Of a DNA stretch of 64,000 nt, positions 1-10,792 are shown piece after piece (position 1 is the first letter of the stretch; the number at the start of each line of letters is the position of its first letter). The translations under genes were made by a program, and so were the position numbers. The notes below the pieces were generated by a model. It saw only the letters and a list, made by a program, of their open reading frames with translations. It did no database searches and was not told where the DNA came from. This stretch comes from Zygnema cylindricum (lineage: Eukaryota; Streptophyta; Zygnematophyceae; Zygnematales; Zygnemataceae), in the NCBI GenBank assembly GCA_037447655.1, contig JBBHKE010001539.1, positions 29,397 through 93,396 on the forward strand. The letters are read 5' to 3'.

Positions 1-12
1 AACACCCTTATC

Positions 13-2792
13 ATGAAATTACCAGATGAGTTCGAAAACATAGTGTACCGGGTACAGGGAATGCCTGATAGTTCATGGAAATGGAACACAGTAGTCAGGA
101 TGATACTTGTGCAGGAAAACACAATGGAGATTAGGAGAGGAGGAAAGAGCATTCAAGCTCTAGCAGCAGGAGGGGACCGATGGGGGAAGGACCCAAAGTA
201 CCTTCGGTTGGAGGAAAGAGGTTCATGATGACAATAACTGATGACTGGTCTAGATACTCTAGAGTCTACTTTCTGAAAACAAAGTCTGAAGCATCAACTT
301 ACTTCAAAGAATATAAAGCTTGGAGTGAGAAGTTGCATGAAACCCCCATTAAGAGGATAAGGAGTGATAATGGGGGGGAATATACCTCTAACAAGTTTGA
401 GGAATATTTGAGAGATGAGGGAGTGCAGCACCAGAAAACTGTACCACATAACCCGGAACAAAATGGGGTAGCTGAGAGGTTGAATCGAACACTAGGAGAT
501 AGTGTGCGTAGTATGTTGGCAGACAAGAAAATAGGAAAGAGATTTTGGGCAGAAGCAATGAACTGTGCCAACTACATTAAGAATAGAGTCCTTACCTCAA
601 CTGTAAAGGGAGTGACACCTTATGAGAGATGGGTTGGAAGGAAACCAGATATCTCACACCTTAAAGTATTTGGTAGCCAAGTTTACAGTCTTGACACGGA
701 TAGGAAAAACTGGAAACTATATGCCAAGGGAAAACCTGGATACTTTGTGGGATATGATGAGGATGTTAAGGGATATAGAGTCTATGACTTAGCAAAGAAA
801 GATATCATTCTGGTCAAACACTTAGTTGTCATGGATGAAGGTAAGTCATTTGACCCCTTCAAATATACAAAGAAGATAAGGATCAGATTTGAGTCCGAAA
901 GTGATGAGAATTTGGTCGTTCGTGAAAGAGACATGAGTGAAACCGTGATTACAGATTCAAGGGAGATCGAAGATACAGGAGACTCACCGGAAACCTCACA
1001 TACTCCTATGGACTTCGAGGAGATAGAAGAAGCGGGACAAGATACGGATTTCATGGACAGGGGAGCCGATGAGACAGTGAGAAGAAATCCAAGACTTCCA
1101 TCCATTCTAGCTTCGGAGTTTGAGGGAGGAAGGAGGAGCTGCAAAAGAATACAGGAAAAACAAGCTGCCCATAAGGTAACTAAGCTATCTCACCCAGATG
1201 AGCCTCAGTCTTACTTAGAGGCAGTGAATAGCCCAGAGAAAGAAAGATGGATTAGAGCCATAAATGATGAGATGGCTTCTATCATGGAAGCAAATACTTG
1301 GGAACTAGCGGATTGCCCTCCAGACAGAAAACCTATTGGATGTAAATGGGTATTTAAACTAAAACAGAACCCAGATAATACAATTGAGAGGTATAAGGCT
1401 CGATTGGTAGCGAAGGGGTTCACCCAAAAGGAAGGGATTGACTATGAGGAGACCTTTGCTCCAGTTGTTCGGTTCCCATCGGTAAGGATTCTCCTCAGTC
1501 TGGCCGCAGCGGAAGACATGGAAATACACCAGATGGACATTAAGACTACTTTTCTTAATGGTGAGTTAGAGGAAGAAATTTTTATGAGGCAACCCGAGGG
1601 GTTTGTGGAAGAAGGAGAAGAGAGCAAAGTCTGCAGGCTCATAAAGTCCTTATATGGACTGAAACAGGCTCCCCGACAGTGGAATAAGAAACTAGATGAA
1701 TTTCTCACCGATCTGGGATACATCCGGATCAGCTGTGACCATTCTATCTATATGTTTGAAGATGAGAATGGTGTCATATTTATTGCAATTTATGTGGATG
1801 ATCTGCTTGTGTTAAGTAAGTCTTTGGAGAATATCAATAGGCTAAAGAAAGATCTTAGGGGCAGATTTGATATGAAGGATTTAGGGGAGGCAAAATATAT
1901 TTTGGGGATCCAAATGGAGAGAGATAGGGGGAAGAAGATTATCAGACTTACTCAGAAAGAAGCAATAGGTAATATGCTTGAGAAATTCCAGATGGAAAAT
2001 GCTAACAGTTGTACCACTCCCATGGACTTGAAAAAAGTAAGTGATGGGAGTGTGGAAGGAGGAGTGATGATCTTAGACGATCAGATGAGTCCAGAAGAGA
2101 GAGAGTTCATGAAGTCTATCCCTTATAGACATTTCGTAGGAAGCTTAATCTATTTTATGAACTGTACCAGGCTGGACATAGCGGCAGCAGTTGGAGTACT
2201 CAGTAGGAGTCTTAATGATCCTAGGAAGAGAAACTGGGAGGCAGCCAAGAGAGTCATGAGATATCTGGTTGGAACCAGAGAATTATGGTTGCATTTGGGA
2301 GGGAAGCACTTTGATATCACCACTTGGAGTGACGCTAGTTATGGGGATGCACCTATGAGAAGATGCACTTCTGGATATGTTTTGTATGTGGGGGAAGGTG
2401 CTTGCTGTTGGAGCAGTAAGCAACAAAAGGTGGTTGCTCAGTCTACTATGGAGGCTGAGTATATGGCGTCTTGTTCTGCTGTAAAAGAACTAATGTGGGT
2501 GAAATCATTGTTACAAGAACTAGGATTTAAAAAGTAGGGAGTGCATGAAATCTTTTGGGATAACCAAGCTGCAATTGCAATTGCAGCCAATCCAAATCAC
2601 CATTTCAAAGCAAAACATATGGACATAAGATTAAGCTTCGTAAGAGAAAAAGTTGAAAATAAAATTTTAAATCTTGTGTATAGACCTGATGAAGAAATGG
2701 TGGCTGACATGATGACCAGACCTGTGCCCTCTCCTAAACTAAAATATTGTCGGGAAAAATGCGGGTTGAAAGAAAAATTAAAATTAGACTAG
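13..2792 (+). pseudogene. Copia A1 gag-pol remnant
   Basis: A short gag piece (13-about 175) is fused to the integrase core and continues through reverse transcriptase and RNase H. The gag and pol parts lie in different frames. The junction at about 172-190 contains GGGGACCG-type sequence, which also occurs near the integrase breakpoint in A2, so microhomology is possible. Integrase keeps the second Asp (motif RSDNGGEY) and the Glu (PEQNGVAE) but lacks the first Asp. The reverse transcriptase YVDD motif is at 1791-1802. RNase H is interrupted by one in-frame TAG at 2535-2537 and then continues in the same frame to the stop before 2793. The coding sequence is otherwise well kept, which suggests the deletion is not very old. 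No functional product is expected. Confidence 0.85.
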
Positions 2793-2805
2793 AAAATAAG
2801 GGGAG

Positions 2806-3843
2806 TGTTGAAATCTATAGATTTCTAGAGTATTTTCTAGGTTTAAATGTGTTTTTATAAAAGGAAAAGAAAAGGACAGACAGCCTGCCTCCACCTCCGC
2901 TCTCTAGCCCCCATACTTGTTGTAGTCACTGAAGGAAAGAGAGAGAGGTTGATCCATGGCAACCTTAGTTTAAACAGACAGCTATTTTTAGTAGGTTACT
3001 AAAAATATACTTGACGGACCAGAGATTTGATCCCGGTACCTACGGTTCGTCAAGTTGACCAGTAGCGGTCAGCTTTATCCTAATAGGCTAGGACCAATGT
3101 TAATTGCTATGGGATGTGATAGATATATATTTAGTTCAAGTGGATACAATTCATTTAACTAGAACTATTTACGGCCTACATAGATTCAGTTATATAAAGT
3201 ACGTCGTACGACGCTAAATCAAAACTGATACCACGCATTTTATTTCTACATCGGAACAAATGTCGCGCAAGTATTTATTACGGCCAAGATTGCGTTTCGC
3301 ATAAAATCCAACAGCGCACATCATCGCCGAAATCCCGGAGTGGTCACTTTGGCATTTAGTGACGTGGCATGACCCGGCGCCACGTGGGAAGACATCATTC
3401 GGTCGCGGGAATTCCGAGGAGCGTACGGACGAGTGAAAAGTGGACACGCGTCCACTTAATGGCCTTGTGGTACAGAGGCCGTACAGAAAGTACATCGGCA
3501 GTAGTACTTTCTAGTACTATACAGTTTTGTGATTGGTTCGTACAGGCAGTAGATAGGAGCTGTGAGAGGGAATTAGGAAAAACTAGGACTTAGGAAAATT
3601 TAGGTAGATAGTCCTCTCTCTATGAGAGTTTGTATAAATTGGCATCTTTGCCACCATATAATTTATCGGCTGGTTGGCCGTTTTCAGTGATTCTTTTTGC
3701 TACGGACTCAGGGGAGTCCAGGCAGCACAGGGGTGCAGTCAATTTGTCAGTTTGCCTTCTTGGGCAGAAGTGGTCGTGGCTTAAAGTGGGTTCGTTAAAT
3801 ACTATCTAGAGGCTTCCTGTATTCTGTAGTCCAATGGAGGACA
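2806..3843 (+). repeat. 3' LTR of copia A1
   Basis: The LTR starts TGTTGAAATC directly after a purine-rich polypurine tract (2795-2805) and is about 1.04 kb long, close to the 1049 bp of A2. It shares blocks with the A2 LTR (CTTGT-GCAGTCACTG region, GATTTGATC block, GACTCAGGGGAGTC). A TATA-like TATAAAT lies at about 3632. The exact end (3843 or 3845) is uncertain. Confidence 0.75.
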
Positions 3844-4342
3844 CAAAAATTGCACACAAGTGACGAAGCACTCAGGTGCTTTGTACTACACTACAGCAAT
3901 CTGTTGTACCGCTGACTAAGCACCTGGAACGTTTTATGTACGGTTCGCTATTTGAGAATATTTGGAAAATATTGTTTGGTAGTTTAGTGTAATAAAAATT
4001 AGTGTTTCATTAATTACGTCTTTGAAAATAATATTTAGGTTTTGGAGGTACAAAAGGTGTTGTTTTTGGAAGATTCAGTTTCGCACATGCGTGCGCGTAT
4101 TTGCGGACGTACGTAATTTTCGGAGTTAATGTGGAGGTTTGAAGGAATTTGCGGATTGGGGGTTTATTGTACAATTAAAATTAATTGACTAATTAAGTGG
4201 CGCTGAATGCGTAAGTGGAATGGACGGCGGATCGCGAAGCGATCCAATGTAAAATATTATAAAAAGTCAAAATAGTACGTCGCACGTACGAAACACAATG
4301 CGACAGGCGATAGCTATTGAAAAGGACGCTTCCAGTACGGAA

Positions 4343-5391
4343 TGTAGAAACTAATGGTTTTATTAGTATTTTCTAGGTCTGAAAAGAAATATAGAAGTCG
4401 AGGCAGTCTATCTCTAACTTCTCTCTCCAACTCTCAAACTTGTCGCAGTCACTGAGAAATTGGAGAGGAAGCTAGAGCCATGGCTACCTTGGCTATCCTG
4501 AGGTTTACGGGAATTTTATATAAGGGTTTATATATTTAATTAAAATGTATGTGCCGGCGGCAGGATTTGATCCATGTACCTACCGGCCGACAGATAGAAT
4601 ATAGCCGGTAGCCTTAACCGTTAAGTCTAGCAGTAGTGTTACATAGCATATAGTTTGATAATTATTTAGATATGTATATTAGCGATAAACCATTTAACTG
4701 AAATGAATTACGGGATACATAGATCCAGTAATATATAATGTACGACTTACGGTACGGACAAAAATCAGTACCGCGCATTTGTTTCGTAAATGAAACAAAT
4801 ACCGCGCATGTATTTATTACGGCTACGATTAAAGCCGAATTTAATCGAACGGCCGGGATTAGCGCCGAGATCGCGGAGGAAGATTTCGGCGGTTTGTGGC
4901 CATCGCCACATCGGATGACGCGTGGCGAAATTCCGTTGGATTGTGGAATCTCCGGAGATTATGGCACCGAATCCGGATTTGACATGTGTCGACTTTTTGG
5001 CCATGTCGTACAATATCCGTACATAAAGTACACCGGCAGCTGTACTTTTGCGTACGGAACTCAATTCTGATTGGTTCCGTGCATCAGTAGATAGAGTCTG
5101 TGAGAGAGATAGGACTTAGAAAAATTAGAAGATAGGACCCTCTCTCCCAGAGAGCTTCTGTACAAAAGGTCAACTTTGACCCTCCATAACTTACTGCTCA
5201 GGGGAGCAAATTCAGAGATTCTTTTTGCTATCGACTCAGGGGAGTCTTGTCTTCACAGGGGTGAAGTTGGTCAGAGTTTTTGTCTGCCAGGGTGGCAGTT
5301 ATTTTTGCTTAAACACAAAGGGGTCAGGATTATCCTAGAGGCTTCTTGGAAGCTGTCCACTCTGAGGACTTATGGAGGTCTCAGAGTTTCA
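4343..5391 (+). repeat. 5' LTR of copia A2
   Basis: It runs from TGTAGAAAC to GTTTCA. A CTCTCTCCC-AGAGAG hairpin lies near 5142-5157. The block at about 4552-4633, read on the minus strand, has A-box-like (TAGACTTAACGG) and B-box-like (GGATCAAATCC) motifs that recur in the other A-family LTRs. The first in-frame ATG of gag (5372) lies within the LTR. Short open frames inside this LTR are duplicated in the 3' LTR and are not genes. Confidence 0.95.
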
Positions 5392-8300
5392 GGTTATGGG
5401 CCCACCCTCTAGGGTACCAATATTTAATGGAACTGGCTTCATATACTGGGAAAGTATGATGATAGGAGCTCTATGCGAAAAAAGGTTTTGGGGGATAGTG
5501 AGTGGACGATTGGGGCGTCCATCAAGTCTTAGAATTCCTCCAGGGTTTAAAGGAAGCAGATTCACCAGGAAAGAGGATTCACCTTCAACGGAGGAAACAA
5601 AGGAAGGAGAGGTGGTGGACAAAGGAAAGGAGAAGGAGGCGACCACACCAATAGCAACTGGTTTAGCATTCATATCACCTATTCCGAGGAACGAGGAGAA
5701 TGATACTGAAACCTGGGACTTCAACAATATGGCGGCAAAGCACTTCATCCTACGCCATCTCACTCAAGGACTTGCATGTCCTCATTTGCAGGTAGAGAGG
5801 GCATCCGATCTTTGGATGGCTCTCATAGAGATGTACCGAAGTGGTACGATTCAGCAACAACAGTTGGCTGATCAGAAAGTTAAGGAGTATGTATACAAAG
5901 GGGGAAATATGTTGGATTTTTGCAATGAGCTTGCTACACTCTTCATGGAGCTAGAGAGTGCGGGTAAAGTTTTTAGTGAAAAAGAAAAAGTTAACTGTTT
6001 ACTAATGAAGTTACCTGATGAGTTCGAGAACATAGTCAACCGTGTGCAGGACTTGCCGGACTCAAGGTGGATATGGAACTCAGTGGTAGGGATGATTCTC
6101 GTTCGAGAGAATACGATTGAGATCCGAAGGGGAGGAAAGAGTGGCCAAGCCTTGGCAACAGCGACCGATTGGAGGAACAAGGATTCCCGGAAACCAGTCA
6201 GAAACTATGGGGGTAGGGAGCGGGAAAAACAGGTTGGCGAGTTCGAACCAAGGGCTCCCAAAGGTTTATGTCATTTTTGTAAGAAACCTGGGCACTATAT
6301 GGCAGAGTGCACCAAGCTAACCGAGCTTCGGTTAAAGGAGGGGCAGACCGGTGGTACCCCGAGAGGAAAGAAAAAGGCCCTTGTCACACAGGTACTTGAG
6401 GCGGAATCCGAGGACGAGGACGATGAGCTTCTTTTGGATGAGGAGTTGGAGGCGAAAACTGAGGTTGAAATTCCACGAAGGCAGAAATGTGCTTACGGTG
6501 GATTGAAAGGTGAAGCAGGCTGGATTATAGATTCAGGTGCCTCAATGCACATGTGTAAGGATAGACACCTGTTCACTAAGATAAGAAAGATTCCCACCGT
6601 AGAGATAGAGTACGGGGATGGGAGGATAGTCACCACTACTCTTGTAGGATCGGTAGATCTGAAAGTGTTAGTTGAAGGAAAGACATCCATATTAACATTC
6701 TCCGATGTATTGTTTATTCCGGAGCTGAACAAAAACCTTATCTCTACATCAGTATTAGATGATAAGGGTTTTTTCACTAGCACTAGGGAAGGAGTCTTTA
6801 CTGCTAGTTTTGAGGAGGATGTCTATTTCATTGCTGAGAAAGGTAGCCATGGGATGTTTAGGCTGATCTTAAGTAATGAAACGAAGAAACTTTATTATGC
6901 TGGTGTTCATGATATTATGATGTGGCATAAGAGGCTTGGGCATGTGAATCTAGATAAGTTAAGAGAGATGAAAAAGATGGGAGTGGTGGAAGGGATTCAG
7001 TTCAGTGAGAGTGATGATATAAGTGATTGTAGTGGGTGTGCTCAAGGTAAAGCACACAGATTACCCTTTCCAAAAACAGCCACCTACAAGGGAGAAAAAC
7101 TTCTAGATCTAGTACACACAGATATTTGGGGACCGGCTAGAGTGCCCTCACCGGGGGGGAAGAGATTTATGATGACTATAACTGATGATTGGTCTCGGTA
7201 TTCCCGAGTATATTTTTTGAAAAACAAGTCAGAAGCTGAGGATTGTTTTAGACAATATAAAGCATGGAGCGAAAAACTCCATGAAACTCCAATCAAGAGA
7301 GTAAGGAGTGACAATGGTGGAGAGTATACTTCTAACCAGTTTGAGGATTTTTTGAGGGAAGATGGGGTTCAACACCAAAAGACAGTGCCAGAAAATCCTG
7401 AACAGAATGGGGTAGCTGAAAGGTTAAATAGAACACTAAGTGATAGTGCTAGAAGTATGTTGTCGGATAAGAAGATAGGAAAAAGGTTTTGGGCAGAAGC
7501 AATGAACTGTGCTAATTACCTCAAAAATAGAGTTCTTACTTCAGCTATAAAAGATCAAACACCTTATGAGAGATGGACAGGCCGGAAACCAGACTTATCT
7601 CATTTAAAGGTTTTCGGCAGTCAAGTATTCAGTCTAGATACTGATCGGTCCAATTGGAAGCTAGATCCTAAAGGAAAACCGGGATACTTATTAGGATATG
7701 ATGAGGATGTTAAAGGATATAGAGTTTATGATCTAAAAAGAGAAGATATAATCTTAGTAAAGCATCTAGTAGTTATGGATGAAGGAAAGTCTGTGGATCC
7801 CTTCAAATATACAAAGTCAGTAAAAATCAGATTTGAGTCAGAAAATTCTGATGACTTTGAGTTTCCTAACTATCCAGGTTTTAGAGACGATGACATTCTT
7901 GCAGGAACAAATCAGACCGAAAAGGACTCGGCTGTGGAAACTCCAGTGACAACTCTACTCGAAGCGGAAGACGTGGTGGAAATTGATTCGGAATCAAGGG
8001 ATAGGGGAGAAGCCGAGTTTGTTCGAAAGAATCCACGAGAACCATCTATTCCGGCCTCAGATTTTGAGGGAGGGAGGAGAAGTAGCAAAAGACTGCAAGA
8101 AAAACAGGTTAATAACAAGGTAACTAAACTATCTCATCAAGATGAACCTCAAACTTATCGAGAGGCGATGACTTGTCCAGAAAGAAACCGGTGGAAGACA
8201 GCCATCAATGAGGAGATGGCTTCAATCATGGCAGCCGATACTTGGGAGCTGGTGGACTGTCCACCTAACCGAAAACCAATCGGTTGTAAGTGGGTTTTCA

Positions 8301-9730
8301 AACTGAAACTGAACCCAGATAACACAATCGAGCGCTACAAGGCCAGATTAGTGGCAAAGGGATTTACACAAAAGGAAGGAATTGACTACGAGGAAACCTT
8401 TGCCCCGGTGGTCAGATTTCCCTCCGTCCGCATACTTCTCAGTTTAGCAGCGGCGGAAGACATGGAAGTGCACCAGATCGACATCAAAACAACCTTTTTG
8501 CATGGAGAATTAGAAGAGGAGATCTTCATGCGACAACCCGAAGGGTTTGTGGAAGAAGGAGAGGAGAGTAAGGTATGCCGGCTGATTAAATCTCTTTATG
8601 GTTTGAAACAGGCGCCCCGACAGTGGAATAAGAAGCTTGATGAGTTTCTTACCGGTCTAGGATATATTCGGATCAGCTCAGATCACTCAATCTATGTTTT
8701 CGAAGATGAGGAAGGTTTTATATTTATTGCAATTTATGTTGATGATTTGCTTGTTTTAAGTAAATCAATGGAAAAAATTAATAAACTGAAAACCGATCTT
8801 AAGGGGAGATTTGAAATGAAGGATATGGGGGAAGCAAAATATATTTTGGGAATTCAAGTAGAGAGAGACCGAAAAAGAAAAATTATAAGATTGACTCAAA
8901 AGGAAGCAATAAGAAACATGCTTGAAAAATTTCAAATGGATAAAGCTAATAGTTGCACAACTCCAATGGAATTGAAGAAGGGAAGTGAGGGGAGTGAGGA
9001 AGAAGGAGTCATAGTCTTAGACGAGGAATTATCTCCTGAAGAACAGAAGTTCATGCAGACTATTCCTTACAGGCAAGTAGTGGGAAGTCTAATCTATTTT
9101 ATGAATTGTACCCGGCCGGATTTAGCTGCAGCTGTAGGAGTGCTGAGTAGAAGTCTAAATGCTCCCACTAAGAAGGATTGGGAGGCAGCTAAGAGAGTCC
9201 TTAGATACTTGGTAGGAACTAGAGATCTATGGTTGCATTTGGGTGGGGAGAATACTGACATCACTACTTGGAGTGATGCCAGTTATGGTGATGCTCCGAT
9301 GATGAGATGTACTTCTGGATATGTATTATATGTGGGTGATGGGGCTTGCTGTTGGAGTAGCAAACAGCAAAAGGTTATTGCTCAGTCCACCATGGAGGCT
9401 GAGTATATGGCCTCTTGCTCTGCTGTAAAAGAATTGATGTGGGTCAAGTCTTTGCTTGGTGAGCTTGGTCACCTTAAGAGTGGTGTGCAGAAAATATTTT
9501 GTGATAATCAGGCAGCAATCGCTATTTCTGCCAATCCTAAACACCATTTTAAAGCCAAACACATGGACATCAGACTCAGCTTTGTTAGAGAGAAAGTAGA
9601 AAACAAAATAATCAGTTTAGAGTACAGACCAGATAGTGAGATGGTAGCAGATATGATGACCAAACCTGTGCCTTCCCCTAAGCTAATTTTTTGCAGGGAG
9701 AAGTGTGGTCTGAAATTAAAGATTGACTAG
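5372..9730 (+). CDS. Copia A2 gag-pol polyprotein (1452 codons, intact)
   Basis: One uninterrupted frame encodes the capsid protein and all enzymes for reverse transcription and integration of the element. Visible in order: gag; a CCHC zinc knuckle at residues 300-313 (CHFCKKPGHYMAEC); aspartic protease DSGA at 387; a GAG-pre-integrase His/Cys zone at about 517-570 (LGH, CSGC); integrase core D584, D647, E683, a DD35E spacing; reverse transcriptase with YVDD at 1122-1125; RNase H with WSDASYGD around 1302, then STMEAEY and DNQAA. All key residues are present, so it may be active. Translation could start at the ATG in the LTR (5372) or at the ATG inside the primer binding site (5396); both are in frame. 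Gag and Pol are fused in one frame, as is usual for plant copia elements. Confidence 0.95.
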   Translation: MEVSEFQVMGPPSRVPIFNGTGFIYWESMMIGALCEKRFWGIVSGRLGRPSSLRIPPGFKGSRFTRKEDSPSTEETKEGEVVDKGKEKEATTPIATGLAFISPIPRNEENDTETWDFNNMAAKHFILRHLTQGLACPHLQVERASDLWMALIEMYRSGTIQQQQLADQKVKEYVYKGGNMLDFCNELATLFMELESAGKVFSEKEKVNCLLMKLPDEFENIVNRVQDLPDSRWIWNSVVGMILVRENTIEIRRGGKSGQALATATDWRNKDSRKPVRNYGGREREKQVGEFEPRAPKGLCHFCKKPGHYMAECTKLTELRLKEGQTGGTPRGKKKALVTQVLEAESEDEDDELLLDEELEAKTEVEIPRRQKCAYGGLKGEAGWIIDSGASMHMCKDRHLFTKIRKIPTVEIEYGDGRIVTTTLVGSVDLKVLVEGKTSILTFSDVLFIPELNKNLISTSVLDDKGFFTSTREGVFTASFEEDVYFIAEKGSHGMFRLILSNETKKLYYAGVHDIMMWHKRLGHVNLDKLREMKKMGVVEGIQFSESDDISDCSGCAQGKAHRLPFPKTATYKGEKLLDLVHTDIWGPARVPSPGGKRFMMTITDDWSRYSRVYFLKNKSEAEDCFRQYKAWSEKLHETPIKRVRSDNGGEYTSNQFEDFLREDGVQHQKTVPENPEQNGVAERLNRTLSDSARSMLSDKKIGKRFWAEAMNCANYLKNRVLTSAIKDQTPYERWTGRKPDLSHLKVFGSQVFSLDTDRSNWKLDPKGKPGYLLGYDEDVKGYRVYDLKREDIILVKHLVVMDEGKSVDPFKYTKSVKIRFESENSDDFEFPNYPGFRDDDILAGTNQTEKDSAVETPVTTLLEAEDVVEIDSESRDRGEAEFVRKNPREPSIPASDFEGGRRSSKRLQEKQVNNKVTKLSHQDEPQTYREAMTCPERNRWKTAINEEMASIMAADTWELVDCPPNRKPIGCKWVFKLKLNPDNTIERYKARLVAKGFTQKEGIDYEETFAPVVRFPSVRILLSLAAAEDMEVHQIDIKTTFLHGELEEEIFMRQPEGFVEEGEESKVCRLIKSLYGLKQAPRQWNKKLDEFLTGLGYIRISSDHSIYVFEDEEGFIFIAIYVDDLLVLSKSMEKINKLKTDLKGRFEMKDMGEAKYILGIQVERDRKRKIIRLTQKEAIRNMLEKFQMDKANSCTTPMELKKGSEGSEEEGVIVLDEELSPEEQKFMQTIPYRQVVGSLIYFMNCTRPDLAAAVGVLSRSLNAPTKKDWEAAKRVLRYLVGTRDLWLHLGGENTDITTWSDASYGDAPMMRCTSGYVLYVGDGACCWSSKQQKVIAQSTMEAEYMASCSAVKELMWVKSLLGELGHLKSGVQKIFCDNQAAIAISANPKHHFKAKHMDIRLSFVREKVENKIISLEYRPDSEMVADMMTKPVPSPKLIFCREKCGLKLKID
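5392..5406 (+). promoter_or_regulatory. Half-tRNA primer binding site of copia A2
   Basis: GGTTATGGGCCCACC follows the LTR end directly. From memory of the tRNA, it is the exact complement of the anticodon stem-loop of eukaryotic initiator tRNA-Met (GGUGGGCCCAUAACC), not of its 3' CCA end. This implies priming by a cleaved half-tRNA, as known for Drosophila copia and yeast Ty5. The ATG at 5396-5398 lies inside the site. Confidence 0.85.
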
Positions 9731-9732
9731 AA

Positions 9733-9743
9733 AATAACGGGAG
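9733..9743 (+). promoter_or_regulatory. Polypurine tract of copia A2
   Basis: The purine-rich AATAACGGGAG sits directly before the 3' LTR, the expected plus-strand primer position. The matching tracts in A1 and A3 read AAATAAGGGGAG. Confidence 0.8.
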
Positions 9744-10792
9744 TGTAGAAACTAATGGTTTTATTAGTATTTTCTAGGTCTGAAAAGAAATATAGAAGTC
9801 GAGGCAGTCTATCTCTAACTTCTCTCTCCAACTCTCAAACTTGTCGCAGTCACTGAGAAATTGGAGAGGAAGCTAGAGCCATGGCTACCTTGGCTATCCT
9901 GAGGTTTACGGGAATTTTATATTAGGGTTTATATATTTAATTAAAATGTATGTGCCGGCGGCAGGATTTGATCCATGTACCTACCGGCCGACAGATAGAA
10001 TATAGCCGGTAGCCTTAACCGTTAAGTCTAGCAGTAGTGTTACATAGCATATAGTTTGATAATTATTTAGATATGTATATTAGCGATAAACCATTTAACT
10101 GAAATGAATTACGGGATACATAGATCCAGTAATATATAATGTACGACTTACGGTACGGACAAAAATCAGTACCGCGCATTTGTTTCGTAAATGAAACAAA
10201 TACCGCGCATGTATTTATTACGGCTACGATTAAAGCCGAATTTAATCGGACGGCCGGGATTAGCGCCGAGATCGCGGAGGAAGATTTCGGCGGTTTGTGG
10301 CCATCGCCACATCGGATGACGCGTGGCGAAATTCCGTTGGATTGTGGAATCTCCGGAGATTATGGCACCGAATCCGGATTTGACATGTGTCGACTTTTTG
10401 GCCATGTCGTACAATATCCGTACATAAAGTACACCGGCAGCTGTACTTTTGCGTACGGAACTCAATTCTGATTGGTTCCGTACATCAGAAGATAGAGTCT
10501 GTGAGAGAGATAGGACTTAGAAAAATTAGAAGATAGGACCCTCTCTCCCAGAGAGCTTCTGTACAAAAGGTCAACTTTGACCCTCCATAACTTACTGCTC
10601 AGGGGAGCAAATTCAGAGATTCTTTTTGCTATCGACTCAGGGGAGTCTTGTCTTCACAGGGGTGAAGTTGGTCAGAGTTTTTGTCTGCCAGGGTGGCAGT
10701 TATTTTTGCTTAAACACAAAGGGGTCAGGATTATCCTAGAGGCTTCTTGGAAGCTGTCCACTCTGAGGACTTATGGAGGTCTCAGAGTTTCA
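9744..10792 (+). repeat. 3' LTR of copia A2
   Basis: Same length and ends as the 5' LTR. I see about four substitutions between the two copies (near 4517/9918, 4858/10259, 5080/10481 and 5088/10489), which is about 99.6% identity by eye. Confidence 0.95.

Larger units (their letters stand above)
1..3843 (+). mobile_element. Copia family A, element A1 (5' part outside window)
   Basis: This Ty1/copia element enters the window inside gag and ends with its 3' LTR. It is closely related to the intact A2 element further on. A large internal deletion has removed the end of gag, the zinc knuckle, the protease and the start of the integrase, so the copy is dead. Its right end falls at about 3843-3845, where the sequence switches to the interior of a family-B LTR (compare 19324 onward). 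It therefore appears to have inserted into the 5' LTR of the B-out element. The target duplication cannot be checked because the left end is outside the window. Confidence 0.85.
4343..10792 (+). mobile_element. Copia A2, full-length intact LTR retrotransposon
   Basis: A complete 6450-bp element. Two 1049-bp LTRs (4343-5391 and 9744-10792) start TGTAGAAACT and end TTCA. A perfect 5-bp target duplication CGGAA lies at 4338-4342 and 10793-10797. By eye the LTRs differ at about four positions, so the insertion is recent. The order gag, protease, integrase, reverse transcriptase, RNase H is that of Ty1/copia (Pseudoviridae-type elements). It sits inside solo LTR C. Confidence 0.97.

Noticed and set aside
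4738-5070. A 110-codon open frame, identical in both A2 LTRs (also 10139-10471)
   Set aside because: It lies in LTR sequence without similarity to any protein, and its opposite strand is also open. The A3 LTRs do not keep it.
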